From positions 1 to 64,000 of the forward strand of contig JASAMV010008409.1 of assembly GCA_030248065.1 (NCBI GenBank): a stretch of 64,000 nt of DNA. The letters run 5' to 3'. The translations under genes and the position numbers were made by a program. The stretch comes from Rhynchonema sp. JSB1_4. Its lineage: Eukaryota > Nematoda > Chromadorea > Monhysterida > Xyalidae. Under the pieces are notes generated by a model. The model was given only the letters and a program-made list of their open reading frames with translations. It had not been told where the DNA came from and ran no database searches. Positions 37,701 through 50,244 of the stretch are shown in pieces. Numbering within the stretch: position 1 is the stretch's first letter; the number at the start of each line of letters is the position of its first letter.

Positions 37701-40700
37701 TATAGACCTAAAGCTTTAACATAAAACTAAGCCTAACTGTAAGCCTAAGCTTGATACCAAAATCAGCCTAAGCCAATGGAACAAAATAAGCGCTCCGCTC
37801 TCTTGGCTCTGCTCTTTTTCACTTTGCTCAAAGTATTTCCTGCCCAACCCTGCTTTGTCCAATCGCCCGACCACCAATGTGGCTCATACCGTGCGACTTG
37901 TTTCTGCTGAATATGTTGCCGTAGGCACCTCTCCATGGCGATGACTCTCAATATTGTGAAACCGCAAAAATCCTCATGTTTTTGGAGTGAGGATTTCGGA
38001 ACGGCAGACCTGTCTTTAATAATCTGTTTTCCACGACTCCGTATGTTGTCGCAAATATTTTTCTACCGACTGGAAATCCCAGGTTCCAGACATCACACGC
38101 TGTCAAGTCAGAATACGAAGGGCACTGACCACATGTGAAAAAAATTTTGCAAAAAATGAGCAGCATTAAATTGAAATCAGTTTCATAGTTTTGGGAGAAC
38201 GTGGCACGCAACATAAGGTATTGGTCGCACAATGACCATATAAGAATTCATCAAATCAATCCTGATTTTCACGTTCAGTCACTCTTAACCACCGTGCTAT
38301 TTGTGATTCTCACAAAACATTTTCAGCTGAAAATAATCTAGCAGAGTACCCACGTTGCTGCGTGTCTGAAACATTTTGCTGACTGCATAATGGTTTGTGT
38401 GTGATCGCGTAACGCAACGTCACTACCTCGTCACTTTCCTGCTTCAAGATTCAGGAAAAAAATTGACCAATTCTTATAAAGTCATTGTGCGACCAATAGA
38501 ACGGCGGCGTTGCTGCTTGACCACACAGAGTTGAATTTGAACAAAGTGCCCTCTTCTGACTTTCTTCAGTTTATTCATTTTTTTACCCACGCTAACATGA
38601 CAATTTAACGACAGCAAAAGTGTGTGTAAGACACCTGTTAAAAAACAACAAATGAACATAGGAAAGAGAACTATTAAGAATTAACAAAAGCAAGGATACT
38701 AAAGTATGTAGTTGACGACAGCGAAAAATAAAACAGGCAGCTAAACATCTTCTCTTTATGGTGACTTGTACATTGGGCAGCCTATACTTTGTGTCACCAG
38801 AAAGAATATCCAGTAATTAGGACGTTTGGCGGCAGATGGGGACCAAAATAGCATGAAACAACCATTTACTACATACATACCACATTAGCAACTTAGTTCA
38901 ACTGTAAAGATATACACAATGTACATATACTGTAAAAAAGTGGACCGTAATGTGCTAAAATCGCTATTTCAGCTTTGTGGTCGCCACCGCTTGCCAGAAG
39001 CATCTGTCGTATCCGATACGAATGCTGCGCACGTGCACGATGAAGCTGGGAAGCAGTAAGATATTAATTTACGAATTGCCCATTTTGGAATAGTATATAA
39101 ACTTCGCTGTTTAAAGTTTTTATTTTGTCCAATACATCATGCCAATACACATGTATTGTACTGAGTGCAGTAATGTTGGTCTGTTTCGCCGCCCTGCTTT
39201 CACAGACAGCCCGAGGGCTCCGTCAATGCGAACGCCTCTCGTAAATTTGCGTCCAAAAAACCCCACCATAGCATAGATCTAATTTCCTTCCAGCCCGATA
39301 CAATTCCGAAATTCTGCTTTTGGCGTGGCGTGACTTCAGCCCGGTCGTCTCCGATCCAGATGATGTCGAGCTCACTTATGATGTTTCAAACTGTTCACAC
39401 ACCGATTATAGCTTCGGTGCGTTCATGTCGTCATATACATAGGGTGGAATTTTCGAAACGGTGTAAAGGTCAGTTGGGCGTAAAGGTCGGTGTAAAGTTC
39501 GGTCGAAAGCTCGTAGCTTGGTGTAAACGTGAAACATTGCCTGTTATTAACGTGGAATGTTTCAAGTTTACACCGAGGTCGATCACACTGAGCTGTCGAC
39601 CGAGCTTTCCACCGACCTTTACACCCAACTGACCTTTACACCGTTTCGAAAATATCACCCATAGTGTTCGCTGACTGACTATATTTTTGACGTACAATAG
39701 CGTGTTTGCTAGTACTTTGTTCTTCAACCGGGGTAAAGCAATCGAGCTTCAGTTACTTTCAGATTAAAACTGGTTACCGTGTTCCTACATAAGTATCAAT
39801 TTTGTTCTTATGTGAGATTAAAAACGATTGTACATGTACATACGGTGTACATACAGTCCCCAGTCTCCAAACAGCCATCCTGTTTTCCCAGGCACGGGTT
39901 GTGCATCGGAGAAACCGACAGTGCAAAGGCACCAAACTAACGTGACGAAACATTGCTTCTCTATTATCCTTCTATTGCCACTTTATCCACCATAAAATCA
40001 ACACATCTTCTACATGACTGGACTGCAACTGGACCAGCAACGATAAATCACACACAAAAGTATTCACGCTTCGTTATCAGTACGTGGGGTTTCTAAGCCC
40101 GCGCACTCTAGCCAGAGACACAACATAGACACGCACAAATATCGTCACGACACAAACTATGTACCTCATCACCAAATGACCAAGACCTGTGATGGATTTG
40201 GTCCAAAAGACAGCAGATGTACATATACTGTACATACAAAAGAGACCTACATCTCTCCTTGATTTTCAGGCAAATTCAGCTGCATCCAAGCGGATCTGAC
40301 GTTCGAGGATGCGGCATACGACGCAGCCATCACCACGTATTTCCCAACCACGATGTTGGTGATGTTGTCGTGGCTGCAATTCTGGATCCCGCTGGATTCC
40401 ATGATCCTCCGCTCGTTCTCCGCCATTCTGCCCTTCCACATATTCGCCCATCACATGGTTAGTGTGGAGGAGAACGTTTGTTATACATTTTCTGATACAT
40501 ACGTCTTTAATTTGGAGTTTTATATCGAGCTGAACAAGGGATGAGTGGATCGGATTTGCTCTGGTCAAGGTTATTTTTGTCTAAATTTAGAATATTTTTG
40601 TGCAGTTTGAAGTTTATACTTGTGCCGCTAACATACATAGGATCGCATACGTGACACTGTTCTCAGGCCCAAATATCATTATAACTGTTGGACTGTTCAA

Positions 40701-42237
40701 GTGTGTTACTCGTATCTCTATGGACATCAAGATTACAGCCGGCAGCATATGACCGACCCCATTAGTTCGCCGAATCTGACGGCTGCTAAAAATTCTAATA
40801 AATCCTGTTTTGCCATGCAGAGTGCCGGTCTGGTTGACCTATCGCTGGGTGCCGTTCAGTTGTGGTTCGCCTTCTGCCTCATCTACACATTTCTGAGTTT
40901 TGCCGAATTCGCAGTCACCGTGCATCGAGCGGCACGAAATCTACGGATCGAACGGGCCCCCACACCGGTCGAGTCGAAACACAAGTTCTTGGAGGTAAAC
41001 GACTGAGGATGTGATCAGAGAAATGCGGAATTGCGAATTCTATTCCGCATTTACGTGATCGCTGCTTTAGTGGGAGAATGAAATGGTGATTGAAGCTTTT
41101 TCCGAATCAGACCCCAAAACTAATCGCAAACGAAATCCGTGACAGCGATAGGGGTCTCTGATAGCTCTGTCGTGTCGTACATCAGATAGTAAATATCAAA
41201 TATGAGCCTGAAGTGTCTCCAGCGCAGACACAGTTGCCTAATCCAGCACAATGGATCATTCTACAGGGCCTTAAACCAGAGCCAGGAATAATTAATAACA
41301 AATAACAATATTCTTTCTGCGCGATCACTGTTTTTGCCAAGTTTGAACACTGTCTTGTGATGGTTGTGGTCAGGGTTGGAAAAAAAATTTTTAAACAAGT
41401 TTTTTTTAAAAAAATTTTTTTTTAAATTTTTTTAAAAGGTCTTAGATTCGGGGAAATTTTACCAAATTTGCCTAAAAAACGCGCAAAATCGCGAAAAAAT
41501 GCAACTTTAATTGACAAGTCACTTTTGTGACTTGGTTTGCATCACTTATGCAGGGTGTTTACGCCATTTCGATGCGATCCAACAGTCTGTGCTTGTTATG
41601 GACCTATGATTGCTGCTCTGTGGTATCGGACACAACAGTTTGTGGTCGAATAAGCAAGATTCACTCATAAACCATACAGAATTGAGAATATAAGCTGCAG
41701 AAATACTTGACGGGTCGCTGAATCAGTCGTATATGACCGACCCGATGGGGTATGACATCAAAGTACCATGTACATATAGGTACATGCATACTGTGTCTCA
41801 TGTATCACAGGAAGGTATAATAACATCATTTGGGGCATCTTAGATACCAAATACATGCCCCAAAAGTGATTTTGTGAAGAAAATTTTTCGACCCTTGAGA
41901 AAAAATGACAAAAAATAACCCCCAAAAAGGCCATTTTTGGACGTTTTAGAACATCTTGTTCCCCCGAAAAATTTAAAAAAAAATTTTTTTTTAATTTTTT
42001 TTTCAAAAACCTTTTTTTTGCCCAACCCTGGTAGTGGTACACAAAATGCTGCAAACGGCCAGCAGTAAATTCATTAAAGTGCTAAAATCCACTCGTTTTC
42101 AGGAGGGCCACGTTCCTGAGGGTCTAGGTGATTCGGCGCAGTACGATTTGGATACGATCTCACGCTGGCTGTTTCCATTGGTCTTCGTCGCTTTCGTCGG
42201 ATTCTATTTGCTACTATTTTTGATGATCATCACTTAA
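34756..42237 (+). CDS. Cys-loop ligand-gated ion channel subunit, glycine/glutamate-receptor-like, with divergent pore
   Basis: Nine exons: 34756-34900, 35936-36003, 36969-37035, 37419-37572, 38973-39055, 39294-39416, 40270-40457, 40821-40994, 42103-42237 (TAA); every junction keeps phase (1137 nt, 378 residues). Signal peptide at 1-21, then LLTGYDSKVPP, VRQKWLDPRLA (loop D) and NTIWLPHLAF (loop A). The signature Cys loop has exactly 13 residues between cysteines (CQKHLSYPIRMLRTC). A second Cys pair (NCSHTDYSFGKFSC) resembles the extra disulfide of glycine and GluCl receptors. M1 is FPTTMLVMLSWLQFWI, M3 is LWFAFCLIYTFLSFAEFAV, and M4 is ISRWLFPLVFVAFVGFYL close to the C-terminus. M2 is abnormal: the usual PAR before it reads ILR, and the helix reads SFSAILPFHIFAHHM. 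The M3-M4 loop is short. Channel class is clear; ligand and ion choice cannot be read. Confidence 0.88.
35163..35392 (+). mobile_element. GTGTAAAGGTC foldback MITE, copy 4
   Basis: Same family, in the first intron of the channel gene. Ends GGGTGATATTTTCGAAACGG and CCGTTTCGAAAATTCCGCCC. Confidence 0.85.
37700..37895 (+). repeat. AAGCCTAAGCC repeat with TTTGCTCAAAGT tail, copy 2
   Basis: AAAACTAAGCCTAACTGTAAG, TACCAAAATCAGCCTAAGC, CTCTTGGCTCTGCTC and TTGCTCAAAGTATTTCCTGCC; same family as 2610. It lies in a channel-gene intron. Confidence 0.6.
38221..38496 (+). mobile_element. TTGGTCGCACAATGAC MITE, copy 2
   Basis: Same ends and interior as the copy at 4962; flanked by TA on both sides (38219-38220, 38497-38498), fitting a TA target duplication. 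Lies in a channel-gene intron. Confidence 0.85.
39441..39660 (-). mobile_element. GTGTAAAGGTC foldback MITE, copy 5
   Basis: Same family, inverted relative to the other copies: starts GGGTGGAATTTTCGAAACGG and ends CCGTTTCGAAAATATCACCC. It lies 25 bp after a channel exon (39294-39416). Confidence 0.85.
41371..42030. mobile_element. hAT-like MITE, near-identical to 48188-48880
   Basis: Ends CAGGGTTGGAAAAAAAATT and GCCCAACCCTG; flanks GTTGTGGT (41363-41370) and GTAGTGGT (42031-42038) match at 7 of 8. It sits in the last intron of the ligand-gated channel gene. Confidence 0.85.
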
Positions 42238-42385
42238 ATGAAAAATTCTTCGATTTTTTAAATTGGCCACAGACGAACTTAAAATCTTGTGTCACTCTCA
42301 CGAATCAGAATTTCAGAATGTGTTTTTTCACTTGATTTACGAAGGTTTTGTGCAGAAATGTTGCCAATAATTGGCTGCATACATA

Positions 42386-42648
42386 TTGGTCGCACAATCA
42401 CTATATAAGAATTCATCAAGTCAATCCTGATTTTCACGTTCAGTCACTCTTAACCACTGTGCCATGTGTGATTCTCACAAAACATTTTCAGCTGAAAATA
42501 ATCTGGCAGATCAACCACGTTGCCTCAGGTCTGAAACATTCTCTTTAGCACATGCTTTGTGTGCGATCACGCAACGCAACGTCACTTTCCCTCTTTACGA
42601 TTCAGGAAAAAAATTTGACCAATTCTTATAAAGTCATTGTGCGACCAA
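42386..42648 (+). mobile_element. TTGGTCGCACAATGAC MITE, copy 3
   Basis: Same family, TA on both sides (42384-42385, 42649-42650). Lies 150 bp after the channel stop codon. Confidence 0.85.
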
Positions 42649-43156
42649 TACCATACAGTGGTACTGTGTCTCTATGTCGTGAATATCGAGAAAAGTCAGC
42701 TGGGTGCAGTGCAACTCCGTTCAATCTCAAGTGTACGGTAACTAACTAGTATTCTCTGAAGTATTTTCTGTATATTTGGTTGTCGACCAGACAGTTTGCG
42801 CCAATGCATTATTTTCGACACTGGTACAATGTTCTGTGCCTTTTGTATTTTCCCCCTGTATTTGTTTTCTGTTGCCGAGACAAATAAAGTTGCTCACCGG
42901 CCGACATAAAAGGGCACTGCCAAATGCCGTCCAAAAACTTCCCCGTTCTCAGTGTTCGAACGGGATCCCGATCCCGATCCCGATCCCGGGATCCCGGGCC
43001 CTTTTTCTGATCCCGATCCCGATCCCGATCCCGTCATTTTGAAAAAGTCAATCCCGATCCCGATCCCGATCCCGCCCAAAAAAGTACCGGGATCGGGATT
43101 AAGTTTTGAGAACAAAAAGTAAAAAATTATGCAATTATAATTCGCCAAGCTGTTGT

Positions 43157-43508
43157 AAGGGCGCGTCCATGCAAACGCGGGCGCGGGACGCGGGTCAGAA
43201 AAATACTCTTATATGTCCAACAACCGCCCCACGTTTGCATGGCCGCATTTGCGGGTCGCGGTTTGCGAGTCACTTGAAACATTTATTTGGGTGCAACACA
43301 CAAAAATTAACCAATCAGCGTCCAGCCAACGTCGCAGACTGCCGGACAGACAGCGCTGATTGGTTCCTTTTTGTGTGTAATGGCTAAATAAATGTTTCAA
43401 GAGACCCGCAAACCGGCAAGTACGGCCATACAAACGCGGGGCGGTCATTGGACATAGAATTATTGCTGACCCGCTGCCCACAATCGTGTTTGCGTGGCCG
43501 CGGCCCTA
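43157..43508. mobile_element. Foldback MITE nested in the hAT element
   Basis: Ends TAAGGGCGCGTCCATGCAAA and, inverted, TTTGCGTGGCCGCGGCCCTAA pair imperfectly. Inner arms contain GACCCGC/GCGGGTC, TGAAACATTTA/TAAATGTTTCA and AACCAATCAGCG/CGCTGATTGGTT, so the unit folds along nearly its whole 350 bp. It interrupts the transposase region and so inserted later than its host. Confidence 0.65.
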
Positions 43509-43549
43509 AGAGGTGCTCGACGGCTGATTCCGCAAGCGTGATGAAACCG

Positions 43550-43794
43550 CAAGCACCACCAATCGCGAACAAGTCGAGCTAGAACTGAGCGGTTACACAA
43601 AGTTGCATCGAACGAAGGGACTCAGCTTCGAGGAAATGTTGTCATGGTGGGCAACAAATGTGACAAGGTTTCCGCGACTGGCACGTCTAGCTTCCAAAAA
43701 TCTAAGCGCTCCGCCTACGAGCGTGCCTTCTGAACAGCTCTTTTCCAGCGCAGCTGATTTGTTTGATGACAAAAGATACTGCTTGAAACCATAA
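43550..43794 (+). pseudogene. hAT-family transposase, C-terminal dimerisation region (fragment)
   Basis: Frame ending at TAA 43792-43794 reads LSFEEMLSWWATNVTRFPRL, then ARLASKNLSAPPTSVPSEQL and FSSAADLFDDKRYCL. The WW..N...FP.LA.LA...L..P.TSVPSE..FS.A.......R..L pattern is that of hAT transposase C-termini. Only this last part remains; the catalytic regions are absent and the frame is opened upstream by a nested palindromic element (43157-43508). It sits inside an element bounded by inverted ends and an exact 8-bp duplication. Confidence 0.8.
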
Positions 43795-46613
43795 AATGGT
43801 GAAATGCTTGTCTTTTTGTCAAAGGCTTTGCCACTGATCGACTACAATTATGATCTTTGAACTTATCCGTCATTAGCTATTCTCGATTTTGAATCGGCTT
43901 TAATCACTGTGCCGGGTGTTTGTCCATGTGTGACAAGCATGTTTCATGGTTGTCTGTGACATTAACTTGCGTCTTATGCATGAAATGATAAAAACTATGG
44001 CTTTTGGACTATCTGGTCAATCCCGATCCCGATCCCGGGATCCCGGGTTTTCAAAACCGGGATCCCGATCCCGATCCCGATCCCGACAGTTTCTTGATCC
44101 CAATCCCGATCCCGATCCCGGGATTAAAAATGAATCCCGTTCGAACACTGCCCGTTCTATATTGGCAAACTTCAAAAGTGCGCCCACACCCCGCCCCGTA
44201 CGAATATTTCAGTGGACCCACCAGCGAGTGGCTAATAACGACTGTCAGCCAAAGACGCATTTGTCAAGCGATACAATCAGGACAGAAAAAAACGAGCCGT
44301 TCGTCGCATTTGGTCATAAAAATGGGCAGCTCTTTGCGTTTGTTGGGTGCATTTTGTGATGGCGCAAAGTTCAAATAAAACAGAAACATATTCCATGGAA
44401 GAAAGAACAACGGATATCATCGGTATGTATTAAAGATCGCATAGGTTTTAGGCCTTAATTTGTTTTTAGGCGCTAAAGGCTGATTTGAACATGGTTCCAA
44501 GACTGTTTGCCCAGCTGGAAGATTGAGCCCACACCCAAGCCTTAGTATAAAGCCGAAGTCCAGGCCAACCCTGGGCCGGCCAATGCGCTTGCTGTCTCGC
44601 ACCCCAGACAATTTTCTACATACCCACGAACATTATTACCTACCCAATGCCAATATTTTGAAACGCCGTTCGGGGCATGCCTACCCACTTGTTTGACGCT
44701 GCTCCCGCCATTTTGCGAACAAAACGGTAGAGACAAATCGGACCTGTGTTCTTTTTTGATGCAGCGGGGAGGAACTGACAAAAAGATGTGAAAGTTCAGG
44801 TTCTTATCGTTGTTTGGATCTCGGAACCGAAACCAAACGCGCGAATCAAGAACCACATTATGCTGAAACTCTTTCTTTATTTTCTTTTTTTTTGCTGTTG
44901 GATATAACCGTCGTCGCTTCGGTCGTAAATCACGCGGACGTTTTGTTTTGTCAGCGTTTAGCGCTCATTTTTTGGGTAATGCGGACACGCAACTTTCGAC
45001 CAGCCAAGGCAGCTGTGATGCACTACTGAGTGACAGGTGCCACTAACCACCATACTTTATGTTGCCTATTAGCAAGAAATGTGCAAAATTGTCAGCGATA
45101 AGCACTCGAAAGTTTCCAGGCTGTGTCGTAGAGGCTAAAAAGGCGGGCGGACTCAAATTGCTCCAACACACTGAAAGTAATGAAATCCTTTCGCTTACTT
45201 GTGGAGCTGCAAAAGCTACAGTATCAAATAGCGCTCAGCCTTTCCAAGCTTTGACAACACATTGAACGTGCTTAGTTTCCTAAATTTACTTTGTCTTTAT
45301 TTATCCTCTCATCCATCTTGTCTTCAACTCTCAGCAGATATTTATAATGTCAAGATTATTACGTATTTTTTAAGTGCCCGAACCACCCGAACCTGCAGGT
45401 TGTGCACGCATACATATCTGTAGCACGATCTAATTCTTAGCTTTATTTATCCTGAACAAAGTATGTATGGTGCTTCAGTTATTCTGTGAAAATCGTGAGC
45501 GTTGCACATTAGCGCACTTGCACTATAGCTAAAAGCTTCAGGGCATTAAATTCCAGTCATAAATAACGCTGATTTGCAAAATCGCCTTGCGCACCAAAGT
45601 TTTACAAACCTTTTCACCCAACACAAACCGCCGAAAAACCATAGATTTTGTTAAGTTGTCCAAAAATTAACCTGTTTCGGTCAAATAAGCGGCAGCTCCT
45701 GAGTGGTCAAACAACCTAACGCAAGAATTGATGGTGAAAAATATATATATGTGGTGGATGCCAAAACTAAGGTTTCTTTGCGCCTGCAGCCAATTTGTGT
45801 CGGGAAGGGGAAATGAAGTTAACTTCGAATATCCTTTGTGAACTGAAACTTTTCGTCCTCCCAAACGATGCTGATTGCTTCTTATGGCATAGCTGATTTT
45901 GGCAATCAAGAAGCCCTTTGCTGAAACACATGCAAGTTGGTCAATAATTTCCCAACAGTGTTTCCACCAATTTCAATCTTTTTGCAATGCGTGTCTTTGT
46001 CTCACAAGCCCACTATGCTGCACACCCAGTCAAGTCTAATTTAACACATCGCATATTTTCCACCAAGCACATCCACCCAAAAACTTCACTGTGTACATAA
46101 GTGTATCACAACCGTCGGCATCACCAAACACATACTTAACCACGCGTGCAAACAAATATGCGGTAATCTGTCGCTCAGCCGGTGGGTTGGGGGCTAACAG
46201 ATGAGTATAATTGATTGGCTTGTGTCTGTTGGACGATACACACGTTTTGCAAAACCAGATGCATAGAGATTCCGAATGAAGAAAATGGATCATTCTTATG
46301 CGCACGCTATGCACATGCCGCTTGGATTTCTTTCAGGCTAATTCGTGGTGCTCCATAAGGTTCATGGCCGTAAATAACACAGGTTAGGTACTGTATTTGT
46401 GGACACACAACGTCAATACGTTGTCATCGCGATTGAGCAGCATGTCGTTGATTGTCTTATTTTCAGTTTCATTGTCTACTTTTTCTGGGAACTCACAATA
46501 TTGACAACTGAAACAACTTCAAGCATACTGTAGGTACAATTACGTAGATCTGTGTGAGCGTGGCCAAGTTACCAACCGAAATCCAGTTCAGCATTATTGG
46601 CTTCACTTGAGTA

Positions 46614-46884
46614 TTGGTCGCACAATGACTTTATAGGAATTGGTCAATTTTTTTTCCTGATTCGTAAAGAGGGAAAGTGACGGGGCAATGACGTTGCGTT
46701 GCGTGAACGCACACAAAGCATGTAGTAAAGAGAATGTTTCAGACCTGCAACGTGCTTGATCTGCCAGATTATTTTTAGCTGAAAATGTTTTGTGAGAATC
46801 ACAAATAGCACAGTAGTTAAGAGTGACTGAACTTGAAAATCAGGATTGATTTGATGAATTCTTATATGGTCATTGTGCGACCAA
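46614..46884 (-). mobile_element. TTGGTCGCACAATGAC MITE, copy 4, inverted
   Basis: Same family in the opposite orientation; starts TTGGTCGCACAATGACTTTATAGG and ends GGTCATTGTGCGACCAA. Left flank TA, right flank TG. Confidence 0.83.
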
Positions 46885-46911
46885 TGCCACTCATCACGAC
46901 GGATCATGTGT

Positions 46912-47392
46912 TAAGGTGGAATAATAGTTGGTCGACGACCTGTTGCGCCCGAAAGGTCGTCAACGACCAAGCGCCCAAATTTTGAGTTGGTTTTGGGCGC
47001 CAAGTCGCGCGGTCGCAGATGGTCGCAACGAATAGAAAGAGAAAATGAAAAAATAGAATGGCTCTGGCCCCGAGGCTTGCTGCATGAATTCTGACAGTTG
47101 AGAACGACTTGTTTTGGTCAGAAAAAAATTATAATAAAGCTAGGAACTCCATTACGACTAAACTACCGGCAACGCATATCGATTTTATAGCCGACGACCA
47201 CTTGCAAAGTTGAAATTTTCCAAGTCGTGGTCGCGACCACTTTTGGTGGTCGCAGCGGGTCGCAGCAGCCTGAGGTCGTCGACACCCAGTTATAGTTGGT
47301 CGCGCTCAACTATAACAGGGTGTTAGCGACCACAATGGTCGGCGGGTCGCTGAGCCCAAAAATTGTGGTCGCGATCCATAATTCCGCCCTTA
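46912..47392. mobile_element. Foldback element rich in GGTCG motifs
   Basis: TTAAGGTGGAATAATAG ... ATAATTCCGCCCTTA ends with many GGTCGCGACC-type words inside. Borders are approximate. Confidence 0.55.
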
Positions 47393-47576
47393 GTTAGTAC
47401 CTCCAAGTGTTGGCATCCTGAACTCTCACAACCGCACTATTGTTTTCTGCTGGAAGGCAACATAAAACTATGTAATATGCTACTGCATGGATATACATAT
47501 CCAGATTCATGGTAAATCAGATTTCGAAAGCTGCTTTGTTTTTGTCATCAAGTGCACTAGTATATATTGGTCGCGC

Positions 47577-47892
47577 AACGACTAATGGAGAATTTATCCA
47601 AAATTCAAAGGATGGACCCTGATTCAGGCTCAGCCACGCTCAACTACCGTTTAACCACTAAGCTACTTGCATGTCCGACAAAACATTTTCATCTGAAAAT
47701 GTAAACCAGTTGAATAACCACCAGCTGACAGCAACGTGGTTGTTTTACTGGTTATTTTCAGGTGAAAATGTTTCGTGAGAAATACACAAGTAACTGAGTG
47801 GTTAATTAACAGTGGCTGAGCGTAGCAGTTCCTGAATCAGGGTCCATCCTTTGACTTTTGAATAAATTCTCCATTAGTCATTGTGCGACCAA
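47577..47892. mobile_element. Foldback relative of the TTGGTCGCACAATGAC family
   Basis: Ends TTGGTCGCGCAACGACTAATGGAG and CTCCATTAGTCATTGTGCGACCAA. Both arms carry a tRNA-like segment (minus strand TAGCTTAGTGGTTAAACG; plus strand TAACTGAGTGGTTAATTAAC), each followed by CCTGAATCAGGGTCC, so the element looks like two inverted tRNA-like halves around AAACCAGTT. Confidence 0.75.
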
Positions 47893-48187
47893 CACCTACT
47901 GTTCGCAAACAGCACAATTGGAATTAGACCCGACGTATAAGTATTACTAAGGCGACGTCAAGAATTTCTATTGAGACTCGGCAAACATCATGCGAGCGAA
48001 CGCCGATATCGCGTGCACAAAAAGCTCATGAATTCCTAAAAACAGAGAGAAGAGCGTCCCCTTCTATTATTCCATTAACACCTCAGCCGCAGACATTACC
48101 TGATGTAATAATGAGCACCGTGTTTCGATCCCAAGTTCCATTTCTGCATGCAGACGTTTCATTACATACAGTATACACAGGTACGCT

Positions 48188-48880
48188 CAGGGTTGGAAAA
48201 AAAATTTTTTTAAACAAGTTTTTTTTTAAAAAAAAATTTTTTTTTAAAAAGTCTCAGATTCGGGGAAATTTTCACAAATTTGCCTAAAAAACGCGCAAAA
48301 TCGCGAAAAAATGCAACTTTAATTGACAAGTCACTTTTGTGACTTGGTTTGCATCACTTATGAAGGGTGTTTACGTCATTTCGATGCGATCCAACACTCT
48401 GTGCTTGTTATGGACCTATGATTGCTGCTCTGTGGTATCAGACACAACAGTTTGTGGTCGAATAAGCAAGATTCGATCATAAACCATATACTGTAGAATT
48501 GAGAACATAAACTGCAGAAATGCTTGTCGGGTCGCTGAATCAGTCGTATATGACCGACCCGATGGGGTATGACATCAATGTACCATGTAAGTATATGCAT
48601 ACTGTGTCTCATGTATCACGGGAAGGTATAATAACATCATTTGCGGCATCTTAGATACCAAATACATGCCCCAAAAGTGATTTTGTGAAGAAAATTTTTC
48701 GACCCTTGAGAAAAAATGACAAAAAATAACCCCCAAAAAGGCCATTTTTGGACGTTTTAGAACATTTTGTTCCCCCGAAAAATCTAAAAAAAAATTTTTT
48801 TTTAAAAAAAAAATTTTCAAAAACCTTTTTTTTTTAAAAAAATTTTTTTTTAAAAAAATTTTTTTTTTGGCCCAACCCTG
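48188..48880. mobile_element. hAT-like MITE, TSD GGTACGCT
   Basis: Ends CAGGGTTGGAAAAAAAAT and CCCAACCCTG; exact duplication GGTACGCT at 48180-48187 and 48881-48888. Long shared interior with 41371-42030 (for example the GGTCGCTGAATCAGTCGTAT stretch). Confidence 0.88.
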
Positions 48881-50244
48881 GGTACGCTGCTCAGTAGGAG
48901 CATGGTGGTACACAGAGCTGAAACGGCCCACCAACCACAGTCCAAAAACCACCAAATCAAACTGCGTGGGCTGCCACTTGTTTTGCAGCACTATAATAAA
49001 GTGTGGTTTCATATGGTATATACATACATATCACATGCACATCACAACACTTCTTCAGTGAACAATGTGCGTTGAGGCATGTTATACTTTTTCGTGATGT
49101 GCAAAAAACGGGCACAGACTTGCAGTTTTTCAAGCGTGAAGAAGTGTTTGGTTTCGTGCCAAGAGAATTGCCGTAAAAATTTGCGTGCCAATTTTCGGGT
49201 GAAAAATTAGGTGTCGTGTGTTATGTCGAAACAGGTGGGCCAAATTTTATCTCGCGGTATCTCACATTGTATGAACATACAGTACGTATGAACCACTTTA
49301 CAAGTGCATCGCAGCGTGAAATTCTATCCAAGTTATCTTTTCAACGGGGTACTGCGCTTGTTACCACATGCTCGTCTACTTCGGTCTCCTGAGGTTTGAA
49401 TGTGCAAGTATGGTGTCATAGTGACCTTACGCTCCAGAAACTTTGACAGATCAATTTATAGTTTTGGCACATCTTTCTTTCCTTTGAATAAAGCAAATTA
49501 AAATGTGTGTGTGGGCGGTTTCCTCTGTTGAAACAAAAACTTGTTGCACCGCCGCATTCGCATTTTTGCGTTCGAGTTTTTATCCGATTGTGGAATAGAC
49601 AGAGATATTCAATACACACCAGAGCACAGGATTTGCGCCGGTGATAGCAGTAATCTTTGGGCCGTATCAACTTTGAAGGCAAGTCCATTGGTGCGAACTT
49701 GGCTTGGGCATTGGCAAATGTTGGTTGAGCTATGTATATATTGCGACAGATTGGCGCACTAATTTCGACCAGCGTAAAAGTTGGTCAATTGGTGCTGCGG
49801 ATAACTCTTTTACGCTGGTCTAAATAAGTGCGCCTATCTATCACAAAATACAAAACAAAATTTGCCAATGCGCCCAGCAAGCCAATTCCATATATACCGT
49901 AGACTTGCCTTCAAAGATGATACGCTGTTTACGTCCTGATCTCACCATCTCAAGTTGCTTTTCACAGGCATGTTTCGATGTGATGACTGAACATTTTTTC
50001 TTATATATTTGTATAGCCTTTTACTCATAGTCTTCTAATGTGAAATGCCAGACACGACAATATGTAAATGAGAGGACTCCTGGATCTGGAGTAAGGTTAT
50101 CCAAATAAACACACACGCTTTCCCGGCTAAATGTTTAGTAGTCAACAAGCATCATCAACTCTGGAAGGTTGTGAGACATCGTCGCTCTTTGTCACATGGT
50201 CGCGCGTTATGTGAATTACAACATATCCGGCTGTTAGGGAAAGC

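Larger units (their letters stand above)
42950..44150 (+). mobile_element. Decayed hAT transposon with 8-bp target duplication
   Basis: Left end CAGTGTTCGAACGGGAT and right end ATCCCGTTCGAACACTG are inverted repeats. The 8 bp outside each end are identical (CCCGTTCT at 42942-42949 and 44151-44158), the hallmark of hAT insertion. Just inside each end are arrays of GATCCC/CCCGAT hexamers (42962-43100 and about 44020-44140), in the position of hAT transposase-binding subterminal repeats. The middle holds the transposase fragment and a nested foldback element. Confidence 0.85.

Noticed and set aside
41758..42054. Basic Lys/Phe-rich ORFs (also 48575-49012)
   Set aside because: Both fall in the A/T-run termini of hAT-like MITEs and are shared only because the MITEs are copies.
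42894..44378. Repeated DPDPD or GSGSGS ORFs
   Set aside because: Produced by GATCCC hexamer arrays inside the hAT element ends.
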